This document shows, piece by piece, positions 1 through 8,105 of a stretch of 64,000 bases of DNA. The stretch is from Planococcus koreensis (GTDB lineage Bacteria; Bacillota; Bacilli; Bacillales_A; Planococcaceae): the NCBI RefSeq assembly GCF_004761975.1, contig NZ_RQII01000054.1, positions 1 through 64,000 on the forward strand, read 5' to 3'. The notes under the pieces are model-generated. The model was not told the origin of the DNA. It saw nothing but the letters and a program-made list of their open reading frames with translations, and did not search any database. Positions within the stretch are counted from its first letter, which is position 1, and every line of letters starts with the position of its first letter. The position numbers were made by a program, and so were the translations under genes.

Positions 1-2
1 AA

Positions 3-305
3 AAATCGAATTACATCTACTTCACCGCAAGCCTGGAAGCAGCCAAATGGGGCGCCGAGTTAGCGGCATCCGACGCCAAAGAACGCATTTACATCGTCGA
101 ACCCCAAGGCGAATTCGAGAACGATCCGAACCTGACCGACAAACGCTTCCCCGGAAACCCGACACGCTCGTACCGGTCCAAATCACCTTTGAAGATCGTT
201 GCGGAACTCGGAGTATGGGAACGGCATTCCGATGAAGCAATCGATCATATGCTTGCATCTTTAAAAGAGCTGCGTGAACAAGGCAAGGCGATTATTTTGG
301 ATTGA
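3..305 (+). CDS. arr: NAD(+)-rifampin ADP-ribosyltransferase, 3' part
   Basis: This is the last 100 codons of a rifampin ADP-ribosyltransferase, an enzyme that transfers ADP-ribose from NAD to a hydroxyl of rifampin and inactivates the drug in the cytoplasm. The frame is open from the window edge. It shows the family signatures YFTASLEAAKWGAELA, IYIVEPQGEFENDPN and TDKRFPGNPTRSYR, which I recognise from Arr-2-type proteins, and it ends with the expected short helical tail. Family members are about 135-150 residues, so roughly a third lies upstream of the window. No terminator is visible in the 57 bases before the next gene, so read-through into it is possible. The family assignment is firm; activity on rifampin is inferred from the family. 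Confidence 0.93.
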   Translation, partial: KSNYIYFTASLEAAKWGAELAASDAKERIYIVEPQGEFENDPNLTDKRFPGNPTRSYRSKSPLKIVAELGVWERHSDEAIDHMLASLKELREQGKAIILD

Positions 306-362
306 CTTTATTTTACATTTTATGACATACTAGGAAAAGAAACACCTAGGGGGAATTTTAAA

Positions 363-728
363 ATGGCTGAATTAAATTCAATGATGGCTTGGACGTTTAT
401 TCAGGAAGTTGAAGTACCCGAGTCGATCAATGACTTGCTGATTGCTGGAGAAGAGGCGCACATCGCTTACAAGACAGTACGTGACACAGCAGTGGTTACA
501 AACAAACGCATTATCATTTCCGACAAACAGGGATTGACTGGAAAAAAAGTTGAGATTTACACAATTCCTTTCAAATCAATCATCATGTATTCATCGGAAA
601 ACGGTGGAACGTTCGATTTAAACACTGAGCTCGAGCTTTGGACGAAAGCCGGTAAATTCAAATTGAACTTGAATAAGAAAGTCGATATTCGCAAGCTTGA
701 TAAAATCATTGCTGAAGCGATTCTTTAA
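363..728 (+). CDS. Bacterial PH-domain protein (bPH_1 type)
   Basis: A 121-residue soluble protein made almost entirely of one bacterial pleckstrin-homology-like domain. Alternating beta strands include a TNKRIIISD strand and the IYTIPFKSIIMY strand typical of bPH_1 proteins, and a C-terminal helix (residues about 107-121) caps the barrel. No signal peptide or membrane segment is present. The ATG follows TAGGGGGAATTTTAAA, whose AGGGGGA is a good ribosome-binding site. The biochemical role of these proteins is not known. The gene ends just before a strong terminator. Confidence 0.8.
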   Translation: MAELNSMMAWTFIQEVEVPESINDLLIAGEEAHIAYKTVRDTAVVTNKRIIISDKQGLTGKKVEIYTIPFKSIIMYSSENGGTFDLNTELELWTKAGKFKLNLNKKVDIRKLDKIIAEAIL

Positions 729-739
729 ATTTTAGTAGT

Positions 740-772
740 AGCCCCTTTCCTTTAGAAGGGGCTGCTTTTTTA
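740..772 (+). terminator. Rho-independent terminator after the PH-domain gene
   Basis: The perfect 8-bp stem AGCCCCTT/AAGGGGCT (740-747 with 756-763) has an 8-base loop and is followed by a T-rich tail. It lies 12 bases after the stop codon. Confidence 0.85.
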
Positions 773-824
773 TTACTACACCTCTCTCTATGAACCATAA
801 AAGTTTCAAGCAATCCGTAAATGT

Positions 825-890
825 GAATAATGCAAAGCGCTGCTCCGCAGAACATTAATTTCCTCCGGGCGGTAATGTATTCACTTTAAA
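825..890. repeat. Degenerate copy of the dispersed hairpin repeat (R1)
   Basis: The segment around GCTCCGCAGAACATTAATTT and CCTCCGGGCGG matches, with mismatches, the dispersed repeat seen best at 12229-12296. It lies in the 333-base gap between two plus-strand genes. The rest of the gap (773-1061) is AT-rich. A TATACT-like -10 box near 1024 may serve the next gene, but I see no convincing -35. Confidence 0.45.
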
Positions 891-1061
891 TATTCATATT
901 CTCAGACCAGAATTTTTTCATTCGCCTTGAAGGGGATATTGATGCAAGTGTTTACTTTTTATTTAACATATCATTAAAAGGGAGTATTTAAGCGGCAGGA
1001 ATTATGCAGTCTTATTTTAGGATATACTATAAATTAGTTACAAGTTTGGAGGGATATTATT

Positions 1062-1286
1062 ATGAAGAGCGAAACAAAAACGGTATCAGGTCTTAACTTG
1101 AATTTTTGGAAGCAGGATGAACATACCATCCACATTTCCATTAAAAATCCTCATGCTGGAAAAGATTCATGGCTTACAAGTATTGAGTCTACTGAAAAAC
1201 ACGACGGCAAGCAGATGGCAAGAACGCATGATAATTTATTTAGAGATTTAAAAGCAATTCTCGAAGCAAATGGCAAATGGCAATAA
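1062..1286 (+). CDS. Small hypothetical protein, 74 aa
   Basis: I do not recognise this protein. It is small, soluble and charged, without a signal peptide or membrane segment, and has no cysteine. A predicted beta-rich first half (NLNFWKQDEHTIHISIKNP) precedes a helical end (DNLFRDLKAILEANGKW). The start is supported by GGAGGGATATTATT immediately upstream, with GGAGGG as the ribosome-binding site. It is a single gene: the upstream neighbour ends with a terminator and the downstream neighbour is on the other strand. A weak 5-bp hairpin (CGTTC/GAACG at 1301-1315) followed by CCCTTTTTC may end its transcript. Confidence 0.65.
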   Translation: MKSETKTVSGLNLNFWKQDEHTIHISIKNPHAGKDSWLTSIESTEKHDGKQMARTHDNLFRDLKAILEANGKWQ

Positions 1287-1390
1287 ATAATTTGGAGCTT
1301 CGTTCATAAAGAACGGCCCTTTTTCATTTCATGCAGATCATTCCATCTACTACCTTCACTTATCTATAAATTTAAAAGAAATGATACAAA

Positions 1391-1446
1391 GAAAAAAGCA
1401 TCCCTATTGTCAGCTAAGCTACAAGGACAATAGGGATGCTTTTCAA
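1391..1446. terminator. Bidirectional terminator
   Basis: A 15-bp perfect stem, AGCATCCCTATTGTC at 1397-1411 with its complement at 1426-1440, is flanked by an A-run on the left and a T-run on the right. It can therefore act in both directions, ending the minus-strand DJ-1 gene and any plus-strand transcript. Confidence 0.9.
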
Positions 1447-1506
1447 ACAGCTGTTTCAACCGTATGCATCCCCTGGAATCTTCACAAGAAGAAATGGCCA
1501 GCTCCA

Positions 1507-2223
1507 TCAGTCCACATTTCCAAGCTTCCGATCTTTCTTAATCCAATGCCATTGTTCCTTCAATTTCAAAGCGACGCCTTTAGAGGATGCCGGATTTTGC
1601 CCCGTGATCAACCGCCCGGACAACACCACGCACTTCGATAATGGCATCGCTGCCTGTTTATACAAAGTTCCCCGCTCCCGCAGCTTATCTTCGAGTGAAA
1701 AGGGAGTATCTTTAAACAGCCGCATCATTTTCTCTTCCCGGTTTGAAAATCCGGTTACGACATGGCCGGCCAATAGATACCTGCCGTCGGACAGCTGGAC
1801 GTTCGGCAAAGCGCTCGGGCCGTGGCACACCGCAGAAACAATCCCGCCGTTTTCGTAAATTTTTCGGGTCAATTCCTGCAAGCCTTTATTCTCTGGAAAA
1901 TCCCACATCGTTCCATGCCCGCCAGCAAAATAAATGGCCGCATAATCATCGCCATCTACTTCATCTGGCACAAGCGGCCTTTTCAACCGGTCCATCAACT
2001 CGTCATCCAGGTAATAGCCGCGGGTTGTTTTATCCGTCAGCACCGCCAGCAGACTTCTCGGATCAAGCGGCACCCGCTGTTTTGACGTGCTGACGATATC
2101 GATATCGAACTCGTCTTTCACTTCATGATAGAAATCCGTTAATTCCCTGAGCCATAATCCTGTTTTCTTGCCTCTTGTCCCAAGAGCGGCGTGATTCGTC
2201 ACGACAATCAGTATTTTATCCAA
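1507..2223 (-). CDS. DJ-1/PfpI family protein (Hsp31-like)
   Basis: A class I glutamine-amidotransferase-fold protein of the DJ-1/PfpI superfamily. It has the core strand DKILIVVTNHAA at the N-terminus, FAGGHGTMWD, and the nucleophile elbow SAVCHGPSAL with the conserved cysteine. The length (238 residues) and the motif order fit Hsp31-like chaperone/glyoxalase III members, which detoxify methylglyoxal or act as stress chaperones; which activity applies cannot be read from sequence. I chose the TTG at 2223 because GGGAGGA lies six bases before it. An upstream in-frame TTG at 2247 is possible but less well placed. A second, only distantly similar DJ-1 gene is at 17254. It is monocistronic, ending at the 1391-1446 terminator. 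Confidence 0.87.
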   Translation of the reverse strand: MDKILIVVTNHAALGTRGKKTGLWLRELTDFYHEVKDEFDIDIVSTSKQRVPLDPRSLLAVLTDKTTRGYYLDDELMDRLKRPLVPDEVDGDDYAAIYFAGGHGTMWDFPENKGLQELTRKIYENGGIVSAVCHGPSALPNVQLSDGRYLLAGHVVTGFSNREEKMMRLFKDTPFSLEDKLRERGTLYKQAAMPLSKCVVLSGRLITGQNPASSKGVALKLKEQWHWIKKDRKLGNVD

Positions 2224-2311
2224 GATGCGTTCCTCCCATAAATTCAATCTCCTTTTTTTATAGGTATTCCCCGCCTTTTGGGTTTTAGTCCTAAGGCGAA
2301 ATACGATTGAT

Positions 2312-2366
2312 AAGCATAATAAAACCGCTTCGAAGAATGGTGATTTCCTCTGGGCGGCTCTGATTA
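2312..2366. repeat. Dispersed hairpin repeat copy (R2)
   Basis: The sequence AAAACCGCTTCGAAGAATGG followed by TGATTTCCTCTGGGCGG matches the dispersed repeat family. It sits just beyond the stop of the Ltp-like lipoprotein gene (minus strand), so it could help end that transcript, although the stem is imperfect here. Confidence 0.55.
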
Positions 2367-2369
2367 TCT

Positions 2370-3299
2370 TTAAAGTCCTACTGCAGTCACAGCATTCGCA
2401 GCATCTGCATTACTGAAACCTTCAAATTGTAATTGTTCAATCAATCCGGATCTTGAAAAAGACATGGAGCTTAGGTAATTTTCAGCCATTTTGACTGCCT
2501 GCTCGCTCCAATTCACATTGATATTCTCTACTGCATTCGCAGCATCGGCATTGTTGAAGCCTTCAAATACCAATTGTTCGATTAACCCGCTCTTGGAGAA
2601 AGCTGTGTACTCAATGTAATTCGCCGCCATTTTGACTGCCTGTTCGCTCCAATTCACATTGATGTTTTCGACGGCATACGTAGCGTCGCCATTACTAAAC
2701 CCTTCAAATTCCAGCTGTTCGATCAAGCCACTTTTTGAAAAAGCCGTAAACTCCAGATAATTCTCAGCCATCCCAACCGCTTGTTGCTGGGATACCGTGC
2801 CTGCATTTGCAGCTGCTTCCGCTTCTGCTTTTGCCTTCGCTTCTTCTGCGGCTTTTGCCGCTGCCTTCGCCTTCGCTTCTTCCTCGGCTTTAGCGGCGGC
2901 TTCTGCTTCAGCCTTTGCCTTCGCCTCTTCTTCCGCCTTCGCCGCCGCTTCCGCTTCAGCTTTTGCCTTCGCCTCTTCTTCCGCTTTCGCTGCCGCTTCT
3001 GCCTCAGCCTTTGCTTTCGCTTCTTCTTCGGCTTTCGCTGCTTTTTCTGCCTCAGCCTTTGCCTTCGCTTCTGCTTCAGCCTTCACCTTCGCTTCTTCAT
3101 CGACTTTTGCAGTTGCTTCTGCTTCTGCTTTTGCTTCTTCCTCGGCTTTCGTGTCCGCCTCAGAAACTTCCTCTACTTCTGTCGCTTCAACTTTCGTTTC
3201 GTCAAGCACTGGTTCACCGGTATCTCCAGCCTGTTCACCGCACCCACTTAAAATTATAGTAAGTCCTGCCGCCAATAAAAACTTGTTATTTGTCCGCAC
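2370..3299 (-). CDS. Ltp-family surface lipoprotein with EAKAKAEAE coiled coil
   Basis: A predicted lipoprotein with a short signal peptide ending in the lipobox LSGC near residue 20. A low-complexity linker of about 115 residues follows, built from repeats of EEAKAKAEAEAAAKA and expected to form a long helix. Three consecutive 48-residue Ltp (host cell surface-exposed lipoprotein) repeats make up the C-terminus, each with the pattern AxNYL/I-x-FSxSGLIEQLxFEGFxNxDAxxAV. In Gram-positive bacteria and phages, Ltp proteins include superinfection-exclusion factors that block DNA entry; here that role is only a possibility. The GTG at 3299 is preferred because AGGGAG lies nine bases upstream; a GTG at 3305 is also in frame. 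The Ala/Lys/Glu linker also leaves long open frames on the opposite strand, which I regard as artefacts. Confidence 0.85.
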   Translation of the reverse strand: MRTNNKFLLAAGLTIILSGCGEQAGDTGEPVLDETKVEATEVEEVSEADTKAEEEAKAEAEATAKVDEEAKVKAEAEAKAKAEAEKAAKAEEEAKAKAEAEAAAKAEEEAKAKAEAEAAAKAEEEAKAKAEAEAAAKAEEEAKAKAAAKAAEEAKAKAEAEAAANAGTVSQQQAVGMAENYLEFTAFSKSGLIEQLEFEGFSNGDATYAVENINVNWSEQAVKMAANYIEYTAFSKSGLIEQLVFEGFNNADAANAVENINVNWSEQAVKMAENYLSSMSFSRSGLIEQLQFEGFSNADAANAVTAVGL

Positions 3300-3305
3300 G
3301 AGCAC

Positions 3306-3826
3306 ACACTCCCTTCAACTGATGAAGCTGCAATATTGTTTGCGATTCCTCTCGCTAGTTCTTCTTAAGTGAAATCTCTTAAGCCGATAATTTTTTAGAC
3401 ATGCGATAGGAATCCCAACTCCACTTTTATTGAGCATGGAAATTACCTAGTCTTTTCATTGTTATTAGAGCGATTCGGACATTTATCTTCAGCCGCTTTT
3501 CTAAAAGATGCTTCTAAGCTGTGAATCCTTTTAATACAACTAATAAAGCGCATTTGCTTTTTCAATAGATTTTCTCCTTCAAAACACCCCCTCAATACGG
3601 CCTACAATACTTATAATTTATCACAATATTCAGTTAATTTATACATAAATTATTTAATATACTAATACTAGGAGCTTAAGCCTTGATTAGATATTACAGA
3701 CTATATGGTTTTAAGAGTTCTCATCCCTAGTAGAAACACAATTCATAAGCATGAAAACACTCCTCCGAAGAATTTTGATGTAACAGGCGCCATGTATGAC
3801 AAAACCAAACAAAAGCTATGACAATA
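3306..3826. other. Non-coding gap
   Basis: This stretch upstream of the lipoprotein gene is AT-rich and holds no convincing gene. At about 3745-3780 is a partial copy of the dispersed hairpin repeat (CTCCGAAGAATTTTGAT). The promoter of the lipoprotein gene should lie near 3310-3400, but I could not fix its boxes. Confidence 0.5.
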
Positions 3827-3862
3827 AAAAAGAACGAGGCATGTGCGCCTCGCTCTTTCTTT
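3827..3862 (-). terminator. Terminator after the MazG-like gene
   Basis: Read on the minus strand, the stem AAGAGCGAGGC/GCCTCGTTCTT with a short loop is followed by a T-run. It lies about 60 bases after the frame-corrected end of the MazG-like gene. Confidence 0.75.
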
Positions 3863-3970
3863 ATTCTGGCCAGCCAGTTTTACGCGAAAATAAGTACCCC
3901 GATAAGAATCTCCTCAATTCTAATCAAGTCCGGATTTCTCTCCTGACAAAATCTTTGTTCTTGCGGTTTT

Positions 3971-4312
3971 TCACTTCTTCCATCTTGGCATAAAAACTGT
4001 CTTCCATCTCGATTTCAAAAAATTGGCGAACTTCATCATATAGGCGAGGCAGTCGGCAAGCTCTTTTCCTATGTCTTCCTTGACCATTTGGGATGCCAGT
4101 TGAAATGCTTCCTCTTCGTCCATCCCTTCCTCCACGTAGCGATGTGTCAGATTGAATGCCTTGCGCAATTCCTCAGCCACCTCGGCGACTTCCGTCGTCA
4201 GCAGCATGTAACTATTCAACAGCGATGCCCGGCTTTCAAGGAAACTATTGCCATTGATGCTCCAGCCCATTTCCTGCTGGTATTGTTTTGTAAATGCCTG
4301 TAACTCCTTCAT
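3971..4312 (-). CDS. MazG-like nucleotide pyrophosphohydrolase, frameshifted C-terminus
   Basis: A small all-alpha NTP pyrophosphatase-like protein of the MazG superfamily, which hydrolyses (d)NTPs to monophosphates and pyrophosphate. The metal-binding pattern is visible as EVAEVAEEL (about residues 41-49) and KELADCLAYM (about 83-92). The reading frame is probably disturbed near its end. After KFANF the present frame runs out as LKSRWKTVFMPRWKK, while adding one T to the T6 run (A6 on the plus strand at 4017-4022) restores FEIEMEDSFYAKMEEVKNRK and an end at 3924. The catalytic helices are before this point. Its ATG overlaps the stop of the upstream lrp-like gene by four bases (ATGA), so the two are translationally coupled. 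Confidence 0.85.
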   Translation of the reverse strand: MKELQAFTKQYQQEMGWSINGNSFLESRASLLNSYMLLTTEVAEVAEELRKAFNLTHRYVEEGMDEEEAFQLASQMVKEDIGKELADCLAYMMKFANFLKSRWKTVFMPRWKK

Positions 4313-4812
4313 CTTGCACCTCCGTTATTTTCTGTGGTTTCATTTATCGGCAGCACGGTCGAATACTTGACTTCCCGAAGCGCCAAATTGGTCTGAATTT
4401 TACTAATGCCCAGTTTGTTCAACTTCCGGATAAACAGCTGCAAATCCTGGCGGTTCCGGTTGGCGACCTTCAGCAGGTAATCGTATTCCCCCGTGATGCA
4501 TTGGCATTCCAGCACTTCCGGCATTTTTTCCAGCGCCTGTTCCAATTTCTCCAATTCATCTGCCTGATGAAGATCCGTCGTGATGAAAATAAAACACAAT
4601 AAATCGAATCCCAGCTTCTCCGGATTTAAAATCGCAACTTGCTGATTGATGTATCCCTCGTTTTCGAGGCGCTTAATCCTGGTGTGAATAGCGGGAGACG
4701 ATAAGTTCACGCGCTTCGCTATTTCCGTATGGCTCAACTCCGCTTGCTTTTGAAGAATGTCCAAAATCCGGACATCCACCCCATCCAACACTTTGCTTAC
4801 GACCTTTTCCAA
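4309..4812 (-). CDS. Lrp/AsnC family transcriptional regulator
   Basis: A feast/famine regulator with an N-terminal winged helix-turn-helix (LDILQKQAELSHTEIAKRVN, then LSSPAIHTRIKRLENEGYI) and a C-terminal RAM/AsnC ligand-binding domain (roughly residues 65-150, including ECQCITGEYDYLLKVA). Such proteins sense amino acids and commonly control the gene transcribed away from them. The TTG at 4812 follows AAAGGGGCGGGTCCA and gives the usual length; an ATG at 4851 would add 13 atypical residues. It is divergent from the EamA exporter at 5030, which is the likely target, and overlaps the MazG-like gene downstream by four bases. Confidence 0.9.
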   Translation of the reverse strand: MEKVVSKVLDGVDVRILDILQKQAELSHTEIAKRVNLSSPAIHTRIKRLENEGYINQQVAILNPEKLGFDLLCFIFITTDLHQADELEKLEQALEKMPEVLECQCITGEYDYLLKVANRNRQDLQLFIRKLNKLGISKIQTNLALREVKYSTVLPINETTENNGGAR

Positions 4813-4862
4813 TGGACCCGCCCCTTTAAATGTTTTTGTGCAACGCTGCATTCAATAATGAA

Positions 4863-4945
4863 AACCGAATAAAATTCCTTCAAAAGAGCTTAAACTTTAA
4901 ATTTTTCTAATTTTATTCAACTTCACCGAATAATAATCATTATTA
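4863..4945. promoter_or_regulatory. Divergent promoter and putative Lrp-type operator
   Basis: The intergenic DNA between the regulator and the exporter is very AT-rich. It contains the inverted half-sites TTATTC (4913-4918) and GAATAA (4928-4933) separated by nine bases, a further CGAATAA at 4865-4871, and the 13-base palindrome AATAATCATTATT at about 4931-4943. Repeated inverted half-sites fit binding by an Lrp oligomer. This is inference from position and symmetry. Confidence 0.45.
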
Positions 4946-5029
4946 TAACTTAAAATGATAAAATTATTAATATTCAATCCAAACAATCTGCTTACATATG
5001 CTGAAAATCCAGCAGGAGAAGGAGCCGTC

Positions 5030-5959
5030 ATGCGCTATTTGTATTTTTTATTGTTGCTATTGGTAAGTTTAATGTGGGCAGGGAATTTCGTCGTTGGGAA
5101 ATGGCTGGTGGGCCACGCTTCCCCCATGACTTTGACCAGCCTGCGGTGGATGATTGCGGTGCTGTTCCTGATTCCCCTGGTATGGACGACTGAGAAAAAG
5201 ATCCTGCCTCCGCGAAAAGCCCTGGTGCCTTTATTTCTTATGGGCATTACCGGCGTCGCGCTGTTCAATATTCTGCAATTCATCGCGCTGAACCACACTT
5301 CCGCTACGAACATCGGGCTGATTTCGACACTGAACATGATTTCCATCGCCGTCTTTTCAGCTATTTTGCTGAAAGAAAAAATCAAACCGCTGCAGAAAAC
5401 CGCGATGGGCCTTTCGCTTTTCGGCGTCATTCTCGTGTTGTCAAAAGGAAGCAGCGATGTGCTTTTGTCCATGCAATTCAATAAAGGCGATTTATTCATG
5501 CTGGCCGCCGTTTGCTGTTGGGGCATCTATTCGGTCTGCGGCAGATGGGCGATGGCCTCGGTTTCGCCGATGATGGCCACACTGTATTCCGGCGTTTTCG
5601 GCATCGCCGTCCTGCTGCCGTTCAATTTCGCTGACTTCACCGTGACGAACATCAACCCTTCATTTGTCTATTCCATTCTGTATACGGGGCTTATTTCCAC
5701 AGTCGTTTGTTTTGTCCTTTGGAATCTCGGCGTCCAGAAATTGGGCGCGACGACATCGGGGCTGTTCCTCAATTTCAATCCGATCTTCACAGCCGTTTTG
5801 GCCTTCATTTTCCTCGGAGAAAAAATGTCTGGCATCCAAGTCCTTGGCAGTGCCCTGGTGATTATCGGTTGTTATTTCTTCAGTTATTTCAAGACGAAGA
5901 GATTTTTTCGGAAAGATGTTGCAGGCGAAACAAATCCTCTAACGAGCGAGATTCGTTAG
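5030..5959 (+). CDS. EamA/DMT family transporter
   Basis: A ten-helix drug/metabolite-superfamily transporter with two EamA repeats. The first begins with LLLLVSLMWAGNFVVGKW and contains SATNIGLISTLNMISIAVFS; the second begins at LFMLAAVCCWGIYSVCGRWA and ends with LGEKMSGIQVLGSALVIIGC. Members export amino acids or other metabolites across the cytoplasmic membrane. I chose the ATG at 5030 because AGGAGAAGGAG lies just upstream; an ATG at 4955 lacks a site and would add a non-membrane leader. Divergence from an Lrp/AsnC regulator suggests induction by an amino acid substrate. The last 25 residues are a charged cytoplasmic tail. Confidence 0.9.
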   Translation: MRYLYFLLLLLVSLMWAGNFVVGKWLVGHASPMTLTSLRWMIAVLFLIPLVWTTEKKILPPRKALVPLFLMGITGVALFNILQFIALNHTSATNIGLISTLNMISIAVFSAILLKEKIKPLQKTAMGLSLFGVILVLSKGSSDVLLSMQFNKGDLFMLAAVCCWGIYSVCGRWAMASVSPMMATLYSGVFGIAVLLPFNFADFTVTNINPSFVYSILYTGLISTVVCFVLWNLGVQKLGATTSGLFLNFNPIFTAVLAFIFLGEKMSGIQVLGSALVIIGCYFFSYFKTKRFFRKDVAGETNPLTSEIR

Positions 5960-6036
5960 AGAGTGCCTGGAATTTTGGAGATTAACATTTAAAAGTATCG
6001 ATTGTAGAAATCACTCTGCTCTCAGACATCTCACAA

Positions 6037-6077
6037 CAAAAAGGGTTATGCCAATTGAACTGGCATAACCCTTTTCA
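6037..6077. terminator. Bidirectional terminator between convergent genes
   Basis: The 14-bp perfect stem AAAGGGTTATGCCA/TGGCATAACCCTTT (6040-6053 with 6061-6074) has a 7-base loop and is flanked by A- and T-rich sequence. It serves the EamA gene and the convergent AtoE gene. Confidence 0.9.
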
Positions 6078-6085
6078 GCTTTCAT

Positions 6086-7405
6086 TTACAAAAACAACAA
6101 CCCTGCCCCAATCACAACCCCGCTGACAAACAGCACGATCAAACAAAAGCCCATGATGTCTTTCGCTTTGAGGCCTGCGATGGCCAGTGCCGGCAATGCC
6201 CAGAAAGGCTGGATCATATTCGTCCAGGCATCTCCCCATGCAACCGCCATGGCCACTTTTGCAGTGTCGCTGCCGAGCATTTCGGCAGCTTCCAGCATAA
6301 TCGGCCCTTGGACGGCCCATTGTCCGCCGCCTGAAGGGACGAAGAAGTTGACGAGCCCTGCGCTTAAAAAGGCGAATAGCGGGAAGGTCTCTGCCGTTGA
6401 GATGCTGACGAAGGCATCCGATAAGACGGCTGCCAAACCGGACGCCGTCATCATTCCCATGATTCCTGCGTAAAACGGGAATTGGATGATGATGCCGCCC
6501 GCTCCTTTGACTGCTTCTTGCACCGCGATCAAATACTTGCGCGGCGTCCCGTGGAATAAAATTCCGAGGAACAAGAACATGAAGTTCACCAAATCGAGCG
6601 TCAGCGCAAAGCCATTTTGAATGAAATAATACGCGATAAACGCAATGCCCATTACGCCGATGACCGCAGACAAGATCCAGCTGTTTTCCAAGCGCTCTGC
6701 CGGTGTCATGTCCACTTTAGCCGCTTGCTCCTCGACTGGCGGTTCCAACAGCACTTTCGGATCGACGACAACGGTCTCTTCTCTTTTCGGCATCATGAAA
6801 CGGTTTAATAACGGAAGAATAATGACCAATGCCCCAACGATGATCAAGTTGTAGCTGGCAAAAATCGTTTCACTTGTAGGAATAATGCCGATCTGCTCCA
6901 TGAACGGATGGCCGTCTGTCGCAATCGACAGCGGAATCGAACCGGAAAATCCGGCATGCCAAATCAGGAATCCCGAGTAAGCGCTTGCAATTAACAGCCG
7001 GTAATCGACATGCTCAACGCGTTTCGCCAATTCTTTCGCGAACAAAGCCCCGATCACCAACCCGAATCCCCAGTTGATCCAGCTCGCTGCAAGTGAAACC
7101 AATGTGACCCAAATGATTGCGCTGCCCGGCGTCTTTGCAAAACTCGCAAGTTTGCCCAGCCCCTTTTTGAAAATCGGGCTGCTCGCCAACACGAATCCGG
7201 TCACCAGCACCAGCACCATCTGCATCGAGAACGCTAACAGCGCCCAGAAGCCTTCACCCCAAAACGACACCATTTCAACTGGCGACGAACCGGTCAAGCC
7301 CAAGCCCATTCCGAAAACCACCAGCGTCAAGATGATGACGAATAAAAACGGATCCGGCAAAAATCGCTCCATTAAATTATTGGAAAATCGGATAATTCCT
7401 TTCAA
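6086..7405 (-). CDS. Short-chain fatty acid transporter, AtoE family
   Basis: A 439-residue polytopic membrane protein of the AtoE family, which takes up short-chain fatty acids such as acetoacetate or butyrate. Family features include the start MERFLPDPFLFVIILTLVVF, the strongly conserved SFWGEGFWALLAFSMQM, the region SWINWGFGLVIGALFAKEL, and the C-terminal FFVPSGGGQWAVQGPI loop followed by WGDAWTNMIQPFWALP. Length and motif order match complete members. It is a single gene with no ato catabolic genes next to it, and its promoter should lie in the AT-rich stretch just above 7405. Confidence 0.93.
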   Translation of the reverse strand: MKGIIRFSNNLMERFLPDPFLFVIILTLVVFGMGLGLTGSSPVEMVSFWGEGFWALLAFSMQMVLVLVTGFVLASSPIFKKGLGKLASFAKTPGSAIIWVTLVSLAASWINWGFGLVIGALFAKELAKRVEHVDYRLLIASAYSGFLIWHAGFSGSIPLSIATDGHPFMEQIGIIPTSETIFASYNLIIVGALVIILPLLNRFMMPKREETVVVDPKVLLEPPVEEQAAKVDMTPAERLENSWILSAVIGVMGIAFIAYYFIQNGFALTLDLVNFMFLFLGILFHGTPRKYLIAVQEAVKGAGGIIIQFPFYAGIMGMMTASGLAAVLSDAFVSISTAETFPLFAFLSAGLVNFFVPSGGGQWAVQGPIMLEAAEMLGSDTAKVAMAVAWGDAWTNMIQPFWALPALAIAGLKAKDIMGFCLIVLFVSGVVIGAGLLFL

Positions 7406-7790
7406 CTTTGAACTCCCCTTTTTTGTCTAAATTTTCATTCCCTTTCTAATGCTACCTTATTTTCGCTCTTTCATGGACAAAATTTGAAAATTGGCAGATT
7501 TTTTTCGCTTGATTGCTATTCATTTTGAAAAGAATTGAATTGATTAAGCGTTATTTATTCGTCCAGCGCCACAAAGCAAGCCAAGCTATATGATCCGCAT
7601 TCCTTATAAATATCCACACAGTATTCAGCGGATGGACCGACCAGGACTTTTTATGAATAAAGTCAAAAACGCCGAATTCTCCACGGTTCTGAGAAGAAAT
7701 TCGCCGGCATCTGCGTGAAATCGAAAAATTTGCTTGTTAAAGCCATTTCCGCGCACAGAAACGGTTTTCGTTTAGGTGATCTTAAAGTTT

Positions 7791-7930
7791 ATGCGCGCTT
7801 AGCGAGGTTTATGCGCGTTCAGAAAGTTTTATGCGCGTTCAGCAGAATTTACGCGCGTTCAGAAAGTTTTATGCGCGTTCAGCGGAATTTACGCGCGCTC
7901 AGAGAATTTTACGCGCGTTCAGCTATTCTC
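7791..7930. repeat. Seven tandem 20-bp units (ATGCGCGTTCAG core)
   Basis: Exactly spaced 20-bp units begin at 7791, 7811, 7831, 7851, 7871, 7891 and 7911. Each has the conserved 10-12 base core A(T/C)GCGCG(T/C)TCAG and a more variable half (GAAAGTTTT, CAGAATTT or similar). The array lies in a 700-base gap (7406-8105) between AtoE and the TauE-like gene. Nothing else in the gap looks like a gene. An open frame through the array (7715-8185) has a repetitive translation and no ribosome-binding site, so I did not call it. Confidence 0.85.
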
Positions 7931-8105
7931 CGGTGTCACTCAAGCCTCCACTACGCTTCCCCGCGTGAAAAACGATGTCCTCAAGTCACTATGTTGTGCA
8001 CGAAGCTTAAAGGTGATTGGTTTTTCTTATGGACTTGCATAAAATACATCGAATTTATTTATGGCCAAAACAGCGCTATAGTGAAAAGGAAAAGAGGTGA
8101 CGGGC

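Noticed and set aside
1381-1858. Plus-strand open frames over the first DJ-1 gene
   Set aside because: They overlap the terminator and the DJ-1 coding strand's complement and have no start signals.
2781-3372. Three long plus-strand open frames opposite the Ltp lipoprotein gene
   Set aside because: They are poly-Ala/Ser/Phe/Leu translations of the complementary strand of the EAKAKAEAE repeat, with no ribosome-binding sites.
7791-7930. Possible CRISPR array
   Set aside because: Units are 20 bp with partially kept halves and no unique spacers of the usual 30 bp; no cas genes are present. The 21-bp array at 19661 fails for the same reasons.
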